A stretch of 64,000 bases of DNA from an uncultured Oscillospiraceae bacterium (GCA_934462925.1 CAKSIT010000006.1:62001-126000); one strand, 5' to 3'. Shown: positions 53,371 to 61,014, counted from the stretch's first letter. Numbers and translations are program-made. The notes: a model not told the origin generated them from the letters alone.

Positions 53371-53849
53371 TGAGTAATATAACCATAGGCATTTCTGACC
53401 TTAAGGTGTGCAGAAAGCCCGATGTTCTTGTGACCTACGCTTTAGGCTCTTGTGTCGGAATTTGTCTTATTGACGCCGTTGCGGGCGTTGGCGGAATGTC
53501 GCACATAATGCTCCCCGACAGCACGCAGGCGGTAAACGGCGCGGCTACCCCAATGCGCTTTGCGGATACGGCCATACCCATGCTCGTACACGAAATGACG
53601 CTTATGGGCGCGAGCAGGGCGCGGCTTAAGGCTAAGATAGCGGGCGGCGCGGTAATGTTTTCCACCGCAAGCGACAGGTTCAATATAGGCGAGCGCAACG
53701 TAAGCGCCGTAAAGGACGTTCTCCGCCACGAGGGTATACCGATAGTCGCGCAGGACACGGGTCTTGACTACGGCAGAACGGTGTTTTTCTACACCGACAC
53801 GGGCGTTATGGAAGTCAAGGCGGCGGCAAAGGGCGTTAAGGAGCTTTAG
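53367..53849 (+). CDS. cheD: Chemoreceptor glutamine deamidase CheD
   Basis: 160 residues (ATG at 53367 or 53370). Catalytic region VTYALGSCVGICLIDAVAGVGGMSHIMLPDS shows the Cys and His of the Cys-His-Thr site. CheD deamidates receptor glutamines and controls CheC activity. It is the last gene of the flagellar/chemotaxis cluster; a short hairpin without a T run follows, then the promoter of tRNA-Leu. Confidence 0.95.
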   Translation: MMSNITIGISDLKVCRKPDVLVTYALGSCVGICLIDAVAGVGGMSHIMLPDSTQAVNGAATPMRFADTAIPMLVHEMTLMGASRARLKAKIAGGAVMFSTASDRFNIGERNVSAVKDVLRHEGIPIVAQDTGLDYGRTVFFYTDTGVMEVKAAAKGVKEL

Positions 53850-53865
53850 CGCGCCGTATCGGCGC

Positions 53866-53894
53866 TTGACAAGAGCGCATTTTTCTGATATAAT
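53866..53894 (+). promoter_or_regulatory. Consensus promoter of tRNA-Leu
   Basis: TTGACA (53866-53871), 17-bp spacer with TGA directly before the -10, TATAAT (53889-53894): a full match. Confidence 0.92.
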
Positions 53895-53935
53895 AGCAAA
53901 GGCGGCAGAGGCGGTGAAAATCCGCCTTAATATAT

Positions 53936-54019
53936 GCGGGTGTGGCGGAATTGGCAGACGCGCCAGATTTAGGTTCTGGTGGCTTCACCGTGCAGGTTCA
54001 AGTCCTGTCACCCGCACCA
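53936..54019 (+). tRNA. tRNA-Leu (TAG)
   Basis: GCGGGTGTGGCGGAATTGG start, anticodon loop ATTTAGG (TAG), class II variable arm TGGCTTCACCGT, acceptor closed by CACCCGC, discriminator A and encoded CCA; 84 nt. Confidence 0.97.
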
Positions 54020-54038
54020 TTGGCGTAACGCCGTGCTT

Positions 54039-54076
54039 AAAATTCGCCCCTAATAAGTTTGGGGCGAATTTTTTTG
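54039..54076 (+). terminator. Terminator of tRNA-Leu
   Basis: AAATTCGCCCC / GGGGCGAATTT stem followed by TTTTTG. Confidence 0.9.
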
Positions 54077-54165
54077 TACAGCGGCAGGCAAGCCTTGCGC
54101 TTCAAAATATTACGCTCTCTTTTAATTGCGTTTGCTGTCGGTAAGCTTTAATCGCGTAGGTACAT

Positions 54166-54318
54166 ATGGGCAGATTCTCAACAACGGTACAGGTGAAAAC
54201 GGGTGTTGAAATAACGCGTTTTGTAAGCTCATTTTGCGATGTGATGAAAAAACATGGATTCGTCAATTGTTCCGAGGACTAAGCGGCACAATTCAAATTG
54301 GTTTTTGAGCAATTTTAA
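54166..54318 (+). pseudogene. Remnant of a small gene with an internal stop
   Basis: ATG at 54166 opens MGRFSTTVQVKTGVEITR and continues to HGFVNCSED, then a TAA at 54280, then 11 more in-frame codons (AAQFKLVFEQF) to a second TAA. From memory the first part resembles a family of small hypothetical proteins in related bacteria that begin MGRFSTTVQIK and carry CSEDEAA at this point, so the first TAA looks like a nonsense change of a Glu codon. The rest of such a protein is absent. The other parts of the 54077-54501 gap hold nothing recognisable. Confidence 0.5.
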
Positions 54319-54501
54319 GATTTATCAAAAAATGCACCCATTTGAAGATAATTTTGAAATGTGTAATTAACACACTTGATATATAAAAACGCAAGCTGTC
54401 AAACCCCTAACTTTTACGGACATACGGATTCGACATATAACGCCCTACAGGAAGAACAATGCGTTTTTAGGCGCAAATGCAGAAAAATTTCGGAAAAGCC
54501 C

Positions 54502-54530
54502 TTGACAAAACGGGAGAAAGGTGTTATAAT
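54502..54530 (+). promoter_or_regulatory. Promoter of the tRNA-Gly/Arg/His cluster
   Basis: TTGACA (54502-54507), 17-bp spacer, TATAAT (54525-54530), 18 bp before tRNA-Gly. Confidence 0.9.
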
Positions 54531-54547
54531 AATTAAGCGTTGAATGT

Positions 54548-54621
<74 letters not shown>

Positions 54622-54648
54622 TGCTTAACGCCGAGCATTGCTGGTTAT

Positions 54649-54725
<77 letters not shown>

Positions 54726-54730
54726 TATAT

Positions 54731-54808
54731 GGTGGGTATAGTTTAGTCGGTTAAAGCGCCAGATTGTGGTCCTGGATACCGTGGGTTCGAATCCCACTAC
54801 CCACCCCA
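54731..54808 (+). tRNA. tRNA-His (GTG)
   Basis: Begins with the extra G(-1) typical of tRNA-His: GGTGGGTATAGTTTAGTCGG; anticodon loop TTGTGGT (GTG); ends TACCCAC, C73, encoded CCA; 78 nt. Confidence 0.96.
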
Positions 54809-54811
54809 ACA

Positions 54812-54852
54812 GAGTGCCTCGACACGCCTTATCGCGCGTTGAGGCACTTTTC
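54812..54852 (+). terminator. Terminator after the Gly/Arg/His tRNA cluster
   Basis: GTGCCTCgAC / GTtGAGGCAC stem followed by TTTTC. It precedes tRNA-Gln, which is 50 bp further on. Confidence 0.85.
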
Positions 54853-54901
54853 TTCTACTTACAATTGCGCAGAGCGCCCGCAGCACCTGTGCCAACAATT
54901 C

Positions 54902-54976
54902 TGCGATATCGCCAAGCGGTAAGGCAAGGGACTTTGACTCCCTCATTCGCTGGTTCAAATCCAGCTATCGCAACCA
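54902..54976 (+). tRNA. tRNA-Gln (TTG)
   Basis: TGCGATATCGCCAAGCGG start (U1 as in bacterial tRNA-Gln), anticodon loop CTTTGAC (TTG), T-arm GCTGGTTCAAATCCAGC, ATCGCA, A73, encoded CCA; 75 nt. No separate promoter was found, so it may be read through from the upstream tRNA cluster. Confidence 0.96.
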
Positions 54977-54982
54977 TAAAAA

Positions 54983-55003
54983 ATACCGCCGAACAGGCGG
55001 TAT
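54983..55003 (+). terminator. Terminator hairpin of tRNA-Gln, left duplicated copy
   Basis: TACCGCC..GGCGGTA stem 6 bp after the tRNA CCA. Its T run is missing here: it follows the identical hairpin on the other side of the inserted element (55193-55213, then TTTTT). Confidence 0.8.
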
Positions 55004-55192
55004 CTGACCGTCGGAAAACCCCCATACGGGGGTTTTCCGACGGGACATCCGCACTGCGCGCACGGTTTGACGGCTTGCCGCCAAACCGCACACTTGTGCG
55101 GATAGAAGTGTTTTTTGCCTCGGGAAGCCCGAGGCAAAAAAGTTATTTCAAAGCCCGCATACGCGGGCAAAATGGACTTTTTCGACAGACTG
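55004..55192. mobile_element. Terminator-associated inverted-repeat element B, copy 2 (189 bp)
   Basis: Almost identical to 10876-11064 in the same orientation and of the same length, with small changes at the tips (CTGACCGTCGGAAAA on the left; CAGTCTGTCGAAAAA read inward from the right). It is flanked by an exact 21-bp direct repeat (54983-55003 and 55193-55213), which is itself a complete terminator hairpin. Confidence 0.88.
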
Positions 55193-55218
55193 ATACCGCC
55201 GAACAGGCGGTATTTTTT
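55193..55218 (+). terminator. Terminator hairpin of tRNA-Gln, right duplicated copy with T run
   Basis: Exact copy of 54983-55003 followed by TTTTT; this is the functional-looking half of the original terminator. Confidence 0.8.
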
Positions 55219-55227
55219 ATGGAGGCA

Positions 55228-55286
55228 TTGTTTTTCATTTCTCGGACAGTCGTCCGAGATTTCGCAAGCGAAACCATGAAAAACAA
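55228..55286. repeat. 59-nt palindrome with three-way-junction potential
   Basis: Outer arms TTGTTTTTCAT (55228-55238) and ATGAAAAACAA (55276-55286) pair perfectly and enclose two further perfect hairpins, TCTCGGAC/GTCCGAGA (55240-55259) and TTTCG/CGAAA (55260-55273). It lies 15 bp beyond the right duplicated terminator of element B. The remaining sequence to 55472 holds a diverged tandem repeat (see next entry) but no gene. Confidence 0.7.
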
Positions 55287-55289
55287 CGC

Positions 55290-55378
55290 GGGCTGCCGCT
55301 TGATTGTAACGTGGTTCTTTGCTGATTTTTTCACGGGCATTGCTTGATTATAGCGCGGTTATTGGCTGTTTTTTCGGG
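55290..55378 (+). repeat. Imperfect tandem repeat of about 45 bp, two units
   Basis: Units 55290-55334 and 55335-55378 share GGGC, GCTTGATT, CG.GGTT.TT, GCTG and TTTTTTC in the same order. By eye roughly three quarters of positions match. No coding frame is supported. Confidence 0.5.
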
Positions 55379-55472
55379 CGTTGTTTTAATATTCCCTGCG
55401 GGCTTTTCATAAATGCACGCTTTTCGGGCAGCCCTCGGCGTGACCTTGTGCGCACATTTGCGGCGTTCCCCC

Positions 55473-55501
55473 TTGACAACCGCCTGCTGCCATGCTACAA
55501 T
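55473..55501 (+). promoter_or_regulatory. Promoter of the aldo/keto reductase pseudogene
   Basis: TTGACA (55473-55478), 17-bp spacer, TACAAT (55496-55501) with TGC before the -10. It lies 37 bp upstream of the original ATG at 55539. Confidence 0.82.
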
Positions 55502-55538
55502 AACATAAAAGGGCTTCACCCAACGAAATGAGAACGCT

Positions 55539-56239
55539 ATGGAATACGTAACACTAAACAACGCGTGAAAATGCCGATACTCGGCTACGGCGTGTATCAG
55601 GTGACAAAGGACGAATGCGAGCGGTGCGTGCTTGACGCGCTCGAGGTGGGCTACCGCGCCATAGACACGGCGCAGAGCTACTTCAACGAGGAGGAGGTCG
55701 GCGCTGCCATACAGAAGTCGGGCGTAAAGCGCGGGGACATATTCCTTACCACCAAGGTGTGGATAGAGCATTACGGCTATGAGGCGGCAAAGCGCAGCGT
55801 GCTTGAATCAATGGAGAAGCTGCGCACCGATTACCTTGATTTGGTGCTGCTTCACCAGCCCTTTGCGGACTACTACGGCGCATACCGTGCCCTTGAGGAG
55901 CTTTACGGCGAGGGCAGGGGCGGTCTGTTTGAAAACGAAACGCTTAAGGCGATAGGCGCGAAATATGGCAAGACCACCGCGCAGGCAATGCTCCGCTGGC
56001 ACATACAGCGCGGGGTAGTGGTTATCCCTAAGTCCACGCACAAAGAACGCATGGCGGAGAACCTTAACGTGTTCGACTTTGCGCTGAGCGCGGAGGACAT
56101 GGCGGCGATAGCGGCGCTCGACAAGAACGAAAGCTCGTTCTTCTCGCATTACGACCCCGCTATGGTCGAGTGGTTCGTAAATATGGTTGAGGAGCGCAAG
56201 AAGAACAAGGACTGCTCCAAGGAAAAGGAATCGTGGTAA
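55539..56239 (+). pseudogene. Aldo/keto reductase, frameshifted and internally deleted
   Basis: The original start is ATG 55539 (MEYVTLNN), but the reading frame hits TGA at 55566; restoring one G near 55563 would give ..NNGVKMPILGYGVYQ, the family start. The rest is open (to ENKESW-like tail at 56239). AKR residues Asp and Tyr (AIDTAQSY), Lys (TTKVW) and His (LLHQP) are present. After LEELYGEGR the sequence jumps to GGLFENETLKAIGAKYGKTTAQ; the usual KIRAIGVSNF..WGPLAEGR section, some 50-60 residues including part of the NADPH site, is missing. Both changes argue for loss of function. Confidence 0.8.
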
Positions 56240-56275
56240 AAAAGAGCCTCGGCGCGCTGCGTCGGGGCTTTTTGC
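56239..56275 (+). terminator. Terminator after the aldo/keto reductase pseudogene
   Basis: AAAGAGCCtCGGCGC / gCGtCGGGGCTTTTT imperfect stem with a five-T tail. Confidence 0.7.
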
Positions 56276-56346
56276 GGGCGCGGCGTGAGCGCGCTCCAAA
56301 TTCGGCAGGAACAACTCTAAATAATTCGTTTATTGAAAATCACACT

Positions 56347-56382
56347 AGGCTGGCGATAAAGGCACATCTGCGTCGTCAGCCT
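56347..56382. repeat. 35-bp motif C, copy 1
   Basis: AGGCTGGCGA..TCGTCAGCC, a 9-bp inverted repeat with one mismatch. A second copy at 61252-61286 matches in about 30 of 35 positions. Immediately after it, GCGTTT..AAACGC followed by TTTTTTTA (56387-56420) forms a terminator-like hairpin. The rest of the 56276-56702 gap is A/T-rich; CCTCCC/GGGGGAG near 56608-56627 could form a hairpin in the leader of the next operon. Confidence 0.55.
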
Positions 56383-56702
56383 GATTTGCGTTTATCTACT
56401 TGACAAACGCAGTTTTTTTATTAAGCATATTTGCGGAAAGCGGAAGCATTTATTTCAGCGATATAACGGAGCATTATAAAAAACAATTGACGATTCCTCT
56501 AAATTGCAAAACAAATATTTGTCAATTAGTGCTGAATTTTATAAAATTAAAATAATTGCTGTGGCAAATTGAGCGTTTTTGTGGTTAGTATTTATAGAGG
56601 GGTAAATCCTCCCGAAAAAGGGGGAGAAGCGGGCAGCCCGACCTGATAAAACCCCGAAAACGTTAAACATCAAATCAAGAACCACTTTTATCGGAGAAAA
56701 AT

Positions 56703-57824
56703 ATGCGTTACATAATACACTATCTTAAACGCCTTGGCATAAGCGGCTGGCTGTTTGTTGCGGGTTTTACCGCCGCGGCAGTTCTGCTTGTCAGCATAAC
56801 CGATACGGTTTCACGAATCCAAAAGGAATTTGCCGACAAAAACGATTACGCAAAGAGCGTCATTTATCAATTAGCGCCCGATGATTCGGGCGCTTACATT
56901 GGGCGGGAGGATTACATTGTTTCACAGCTTATCTCGCAGCTTACCGAAAGCGAGTGCTGCACGGAGTTTTTCTTGCTGCCTGTAGAAGTCAATCACCAGA
57001 TTCAGAACATGGAGTCATACCTTATCATGTCGGCTGACGACGGGTTAAAGCTGCGCTCCCTTGACAAAAAAGCGATTGACGGGAACAGCGCGGGGAAAAA
57101 CACCGTTTTTGCGGGAGAAAGCATTCTCACGCTCTCGGACAATAAGCGTGAATTGAATATCGGCGAGAACGCTATTGCTATACAGGAAATTCTCGAAAAT
57201 AACAACCCCGCAGGAATAGATTATTCGCTTGTGCTTTTCTGGGACAGCGCAGACGATAATTTCCGCAGCTATCTGAACTATGCCATAAAGGAGAGGCTGG
57301 AATACGGCTTCTTAACGATAAGATTTTTCAGCGACAATGATATTGAGCGCGACGTTGACAGGTTTCTTGCAAAAATTGACGAGCTTCCGCTCACCTGCAC
57401 TGTGTTTGTTCCCCCTGCATTTAACTCGCTTTCAAGTATGTGGTACAGTTTGTTCAACGCTATAACCACGCCGTTATGTTTGATTTTTTCGCTTTTCACC
57501 TGCTTTGTTGTTTCCGAAGCGTTTATCGGCGCAAGAGAGCGGGAAATCGCCGTGCGCAAGGCATACGGCTATTCGGATATCGGTATCGTAATGTTCCTGA
57601 TAAAGGAATTTTCGTTACTGTCCCTTCTGCCCGTGGCTTTTGCGGTCGTATTTCATGCGGCAGACTGTATTATATTTTTATCCTTTGAGAATTTTGACGG
57701 AACGCTTCCGCTCAGGGTTCTTGCGGTATACGGCGGTATGCTTTTGTTCGTTATACTCAGCGTTTTAAGGCAGATAATGCGAATCAGAAAAATCCAGCCT
57801 GCGCAGGTTATAAAGGAGGGGTAG
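56703..57824 (+). CDS. ABC transporter permease, FtsX/MacB type (first)
   Basis: 373 residues. One N-terminal membrane segment (ISGWLFVAGFTAAAVLLVSIT), an extracytoplasmic domain of about 210 residues, and three C-terminal segments (CLIFSLFTCFVVSEAFI; LLPVAFAVVFHAADCI; VYGGMLLFVILSVLRQIMRI). The cytoplasmic GAREREIAVRKAYGYSDIGI is the coupling loop of FtsX-type permeases. It precedes a second permease and an ATPase (2-bp gap, then 8-bp overlap), an efflux or signal-type ABC system of the MacB/LolCDE kind. This operon looks more A/T-rich than its neighbours. Confidence 0.85.
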   Translation: MRYIIHYLKRLGISGWLFVAGFTAAAVLLVSITDTVSRIQKEFADKNDYAKSVIYQLAPDDSGAYIGREDYIVSQLISQLTESECCTEFFLLPVEVNHQIQNMESYLIMSADDGLKLRSLDKKAIDGNSAGKNTVFAGESILTLSDNKRELNIGENAIAIQEILENNNPAGIDYSLVLFWDSADDNFRSYLNYAIKERLEYGFLTIRFFSDNDIERDVDRFLAKIDELPLTCTVFVPPAFNSLSSMWYSLFNAITTPLCLIFSLFTCFVVSEAFIGAREREIAVRKAYGYSDIGIVMFLIKEFSLLSLLPVAFAVVFHAADCIIFLSFENFDGTLPLRVLAVYGGMLLFVILSVLRQIMRIRKIQPAQVIKEG

Positions 57825-57826
57825 CG

Positions 57827-59023
57827 TTGCATATAAAATTTGCTTTGGATATGATAACCTCCAGAACGGGGCGCAGCATAATGACTGTCGTTCTGCTTAT
57901 TCTCGGCGCGTGCATAATAGCGCTTATGGCCATTACGGGCAAAGGCACGCAATACGCGTACGACGCCGTTGACAAATTGCTGGCAAGCGGAGTTCGTGGG
58001 ACGGGCGTTATAAGGATAGAAGAAGCCGATAACGATTTGATGCATGAAATATACGACCTGCCCGAGGTTCGGGCAATCGGAAGTATGGTGGAATACAAAA
58101 TCGATGAACTGCCGCAGCTTGCAAATATACAGAACGGTTCTTCTATGCTTAATTTTGTTGTATTAAGCTATACCGCCCTGAATCTGAGCCGCTTTTCTTT
58201 GCAGGACGGAGAAATAATAACCCCTACGCCCGACGCAGGCGTTACATATCTCTATCTCGGCGATAATTTCGCGGAGTTTCCCGTCGGGCATGAATTTATA
58301 AGCGACAGCGGAGGAAGATATGTAGTTGCGGGAATAATTGAAAAGGGTCAGCGCATAATCGACCACGACCTGAATGCGGGGTTTGAACAAAACCGTACGG
58401 ATTACACGGTAAGCTGCGACAACTGCGTAATTGCCATTGAAGATATGCTGTTCAATTCCGACTTGTTTGTAAGCGCGGCAGACGGCTTCACTATCGGCGA
58501 CGTATTCGACAGGGCTTATGAAATAGGGCTTAAGCACGGGCAGAGCCTGCGCTACTGTTCGCTGCAAACATGGTACGAGCAGACGCTTGACGAGGTGCTT
58601 ACGTTAGATTCGATACTCTCGGAGATACTGCGCGTTATCGGAATTGCTGCGGTAGTTATAATAGTCTGCCTGCAAATCGCGGACATTCTCGAGAATATCC
58701 GCAATATCGGAATTATGTACACGCAGGGCTTCACGCAAAGGGACATGAATATCATTATAATGATAAGAAGCCTTGTGCTTTATCCGGCCGCATTTTTGCT
58801 GTCCATATATCCCATTTATCTGATGGTAGGCATTTGGTATAGCCTTAATGTGCGGGATTTGACGATAAACCCCGATGAGGTGGCATATCATATGTTTTTG
58901 GCAAACGGCGTTCCCTCTGCCGCAGTCGGGCTGCTTATCACGCTTATTATAACGTATTTCATAACCATTGTCACATTCAGAGTACTTACACCCATACAAA
59001 TGCTCGGAGGTAAAAATGATTGA
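57827..59023 (+). CDS. ABC transporter permease, FtsX/MacB type (second)
   Basis: 398 residues from TTG 57827, preceded by AAAGGAGGGG. The same layout: an N-terminal membrane segment (IMTVVLLILGACIIALMAITG), a long external domain, and three C-terminal segments (VIGIAAVVIIVCLQIADIL; SLVLYPAAFLLSIYPIYLMVG; VGLLITLIITYFITIVTF). It pairs with the permease upstream as a heterodimer. Its 3' end overlaps the ATPase gene by 8 bp. Substrate unknown. Confidence 0.85.
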   Translation: MHIKFALDMITSRTGRSIMTVVLLILGACIIALMAITGKGTQYAYDAVDKLLASGVRGTGVIRIEEADNDLMHEIYDLPEVRAIGSMVEYKIDELPQLANIQNGSSMLNFVVLSYTALNLSRFSLQDGEIITPTPDAGVTYLYLGDNFAEFPVGHEFISDSGGRYVVAGIIEKGQRIIDHDLNAGFEQNRTDYTVSCDNCVIAIEDMLFNSDLFVSAADGFTIGDVFDRAYEIGLKHGQSLRYCSLQTWYEQTLDEVLTLDSILSEILRVIGIAAVVIIVCLQIADILENIRNIGIMYTQGFTQRDMNIIIMIRSLVLYPAAFLLSIYPIYLMVGIWYSLNVRDLTINPDEVAYHMFLANGVPSAAVGLLITLIITYFITIVTFRVLTPIQMLGGKND

Positions 59024-59672
59024 GCTTGAAAACATAACCAAGGACTATGTGAGCGACAAGTGCTGCACAAAGGCGTTGAAAGGCGTAAACCTCAGCATTT
59101 CCGAGGGCGAATTTGCGGCGATAATGGGCAAATCAGGCTCGGGAAAGTCCACGCTTCTGAATATCATCGGCGCAATGGACAAACCTACGCAGGGCGTATA
59201 CAGGTTTGCGGGCGAAACCGTGTCGGGCTGCAGCAACTCAAAGCTGCACAATTTCAGAAAGAAGTATATAAGCTTTGTGTTCCAGAGCTTCGCGCTTATG
59301 AACCGCTACACGGTTTATGAAAATGTTGAAATGCCGCTGCTTGCACGCGGGGTTCGCGGCAGGAAAAGAACCGTCAGCGAAAAGCTTGAAATGATGGGGA
59401 TAGCGGAGCTGAGCAAGAAATATCCCACGCAGCTTTCGGGCGGTCAGGCGCAGCGCTGCGCCATTGCAAGGGCGCTTGCGGCGGACACTCCGCTTATTCT
59501 TGCCGACGAGCCGACAGGCTCGCTTGACAGCGTAACAGCAGGCGGAATTATGGACATATTCAAAAGGCTGAACGGCGAGGGTAAGACGATTATTATCGTA
59601 ACCCACGACATCGGCATAGCGAATCGGTGCGACAGGATTATTGAAATTGTCGACGGCGTTATCGCTACATAA
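59016..59672 (+). CDS. ABC transporter ATP-binding protein, MacB/LolD type
   Basis: 218 residues from ATG 59016 (CGGAGG 5 nt upstream); an earlier in-frame ATG at 58968 lies deep inside the permease gene. Walker A MGKSGSGKSTLLN, signature LSGGQAQRCAIARALA, Walker B LILADEPTGSLD, H-loop VTHD. The Q-loop is VFQSFALMNRYTVYENVEMPLLARG, typical of the LolD/MacB group. It drives the two permeases upstream. Confidence 0.94.
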   Translation: MIELENITKDYVSDKCCTKALKGVNLSISEGEFAAIMGKSGSGKSTLLNIIGAMDKPTQGVYRFAGETVSGCSNSKLHNFRKKYISFVFQSFALMNRYTVYENVEMPLLARGVRGRKRTVSEKLEMMGIAELSKKYPTQLSGGQAQRCAIARALAADTPLILADEPTGSLDSVTAGGIMDIFKRLNGEGKTIIIVTHDIGIANRCDRIIEIVDGVIAT

Positions 59673-59704
59673 CGGCGGGTCGCGCCAAAGCGCCGCAGGC
59701 TAGC

Positions 59705-59733
59705 TTGACAAACAGCGTGAATGGTGGTACAAT
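59705..59733 (+). promoter_or_regulatory. Promoter of the 60-residue protein gene
   Basis: TTGACA (59705-59710), 17-bp spacer, TACAAT (59728-59733), 53 bp before the ATG at 59787. Confidence 0.85.
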
Positions 59734-59786
59734 TAGCATACTGTAATGTAAGAAGGCAGCACCCTGTATTGAAAGGCTGATGAACG

Positions 59787-59969
59787 ATGGAAACCAAAGA
59801 CTTTGAAGAAGTTGAAAGAGCGGTTTTGGAGCGTGCTGCAAATAAAAGCAGTTCGGTTAAATCCACCATAGAATTTATTACAACCTTTGGATACACTAAC
59901 AAAGAAGCAGAGGATATTCTTAAAAAGATATATATTCGCCATAGTCCGCGTGACGGCGATTTATATTGA
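59787..59969 (+). CDS. Small hypothetical protein (60 residues)
   Basis: 60 residues, starting METKDFEEVERAVLERAA and containing SVKSTIEFITTFGYTNKEAEDILKKIYI, predicted mostly helical and soluble, with no membrane segment or Cys. The second part (GYTNKEAEDILKKIYI) reads like a small UBA- or HTH-like helix bundle, but I do not recognise the family. A consensus promoter upstream and a strong terminator (59981-60008) downstream, in an otherwise empty interval, support a real gene. RBS is weak (AAAGG). Confidence 0.65.
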   Translation: METKDFEEVERAVLERAANKSSSVKSTIEFITTFGYTNKEAEDILKKIYIRHSPRDGDLY

Positions 59970-59980
59970 TTCAAAAACTT

Positions 59981-60008
59981 GCGCCCCCTCACACAGGGGG
60001 CGTTTTAT
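59981..60008 (+). terminator. Terminator of the 60-residue protein gene
   Basis: GCCCCCT / AGGGGGC stem with a 5-nt loop followed by GTTTTA. Confidence 0.85.
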
Positions 60009-60089
60009 ACCCGTTTTCTAAGAATGGTCACCCACAAAGCCCCCGCACGCAAGGGCAAAAAAAGTCGGGACGTAAACTAGCGGCTGTGC

Positions 60090-60095
60090 TATAAT
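60090..60095 (+). promoter_or_regulatory. Extended -10 promoter element of the AraC/GyrI-like gene
   Basis: TGCTATAAT (extended -10, core 60090-60095), 26 bp before the start codon at 60122. No good -35 at the right distance, which suggests activator dependence or autoregulation. Confidence 0.55.
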
Positions 60096-60121
60096 ACCTA
60101 CAGACGGAAGGAGTGATACCC

Positions 60122-60979
60122 GTGAAAGGCTGGCTTGACGGATTTCAGGACGCGATAGGCTACATTGAGGACAACCTTGAGGGCAGCATTGAAATGAGCG
60201 AAGCGGCGCGCCGCGCGCTCGTGTCGGAGTTCTACTTTCAGCGGATTTTCGGGGCGCTGTGCGGCATGAGCGTGGGCGAGTACGTGCGCCTGCGGCGGCT
60301 GTCGCTTGCCGCGCAGGAGCTTTCCCGCGGGGAGCTTCGCGTGATAGACGCCGCCGTAAAGTACGGGTACGACAGCCCCGACAGCTTTTCAAGGGCGTTC
60401 GCACGGTTTCACGGTATCAGCCCCTCCGCCGCAAAGGAACAGGGCGCGCGGCTTAAAAGTCTGGCGCCGATACGACTAAAGCTTACATTGGAGGGCGGAA
60501 GTATTATGGAGTACAGAATCGAAAAGAAAGAGCAGTTTACGGTTGTGGGCGTTTCGCGCAGGTTTTCAACGGAAACCTCGTACAGCGAGATACCAAAGTT
60601 CTGGGACGAGCATTACGCCGCGGGCGGCGGCGAAAGGGTCATGGGGCAGTTCGGCATATGCCTTGATTCAAAGGACGTGAACAACGGCGCGGCGGAGTTC
60701 GAGTACCTTATAGCGGACGAATACGACCCCTGCCGCCCGCTGCCCGAGGGCTGCATTACGCGCGTTATCCCCGCGGGGACGTGGGCGGTGTTCCCGTGCA
60801 GGGGCGCGCTCCCCGAGGCTTTGCAGAGCGTGAACACCCGCATATGGAGCGAGTGGCTGCCCAACTGCCGCGAATACGAGCTTGCGGGCAACTACAACAT
60901 TGAAATGTACACGCCTCCCGCAGAAAAGCCCGAGGATACCTACAGCGAGATATGGATACCTGCGGCAAAGAAAAACTGA
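60122..60979 (+). CDS. AraC-family regulator with GyrI-like ligand-binding domain
   Basis: 285 residues from GTG 60122, 8 nt after GGAAGGAG; an upstream GTG at 60113 lies in the RBS. N-terminal two-HTH DNA-binding domain (IEMSEAARRALVSEFYFQRIFGALCGMSVGEYVRLRRL, then AAVKYGYDSPDSFSRAFARFHGISPSAAK). C-terminal domain (YRIEKKEQFTVVGVSRRFS, FEYLIADEYDPC, GTWAVFPCRGALPEALQ, LAGNYNIEMYTP) is the AraC_E_bind/GyrI-like fold that binds small hydrophobic or drug-like ligands, as in Rob and BmrR. The target genes are not evident; the ABC trio upstream is one candidate. Confidence 0.92.
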   Translation: MKGWLDGFQDAIGYIEDNLEGSIEMSEAARRALVSEFYFQRIFGALCGMSVGEYVRLRRLSLAAQELSRGELRVIDAAVKYGYDSPDSFSRAFARFHGISPSAAKEQGARLKSLAPIRLKLTLEGGSIMEYRIEKKEQFTVVGVSRRFSTETSYSEIPKFWDEHYAAGGGERVMGQFGICLDSKDVNNGAAEFEYLIADEYDPCRPLPEGCITRVIPAGTWAVFPCRGALPEALQSVNTRIWSEWLPNCREYELAGNYNIEMYTPPAEKPEDTYSEIWIPAAKKN

Positions 60980-60988
60980 TACAAAACA

Positions 60989-61014
60989 GGGACGGTCGAA
61001 ATTGACCGTCCCCC
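60989..61014 (+). terminator. Terminator hairpin of the AraC/GyrI gene, left duplicated copy
   Basis: GGGACGGTC / GACCGTCCC stem with a 6-nt loop, 9 bp after the stop. The same sequence is repeated at 61202-61227 on the other side of element B copy 3, where it is followed by ATTTTAT. Confidence 0.75.

Noticed and set aside
55004..55192. Element B considered as a CRISPR leader, tRNA-derived repeat or attachment site
   Set aside because: No spacer array or integrase, no tRNA-like sequence; the flanking duplication is of the terminator, not of the tRNA 3' end.
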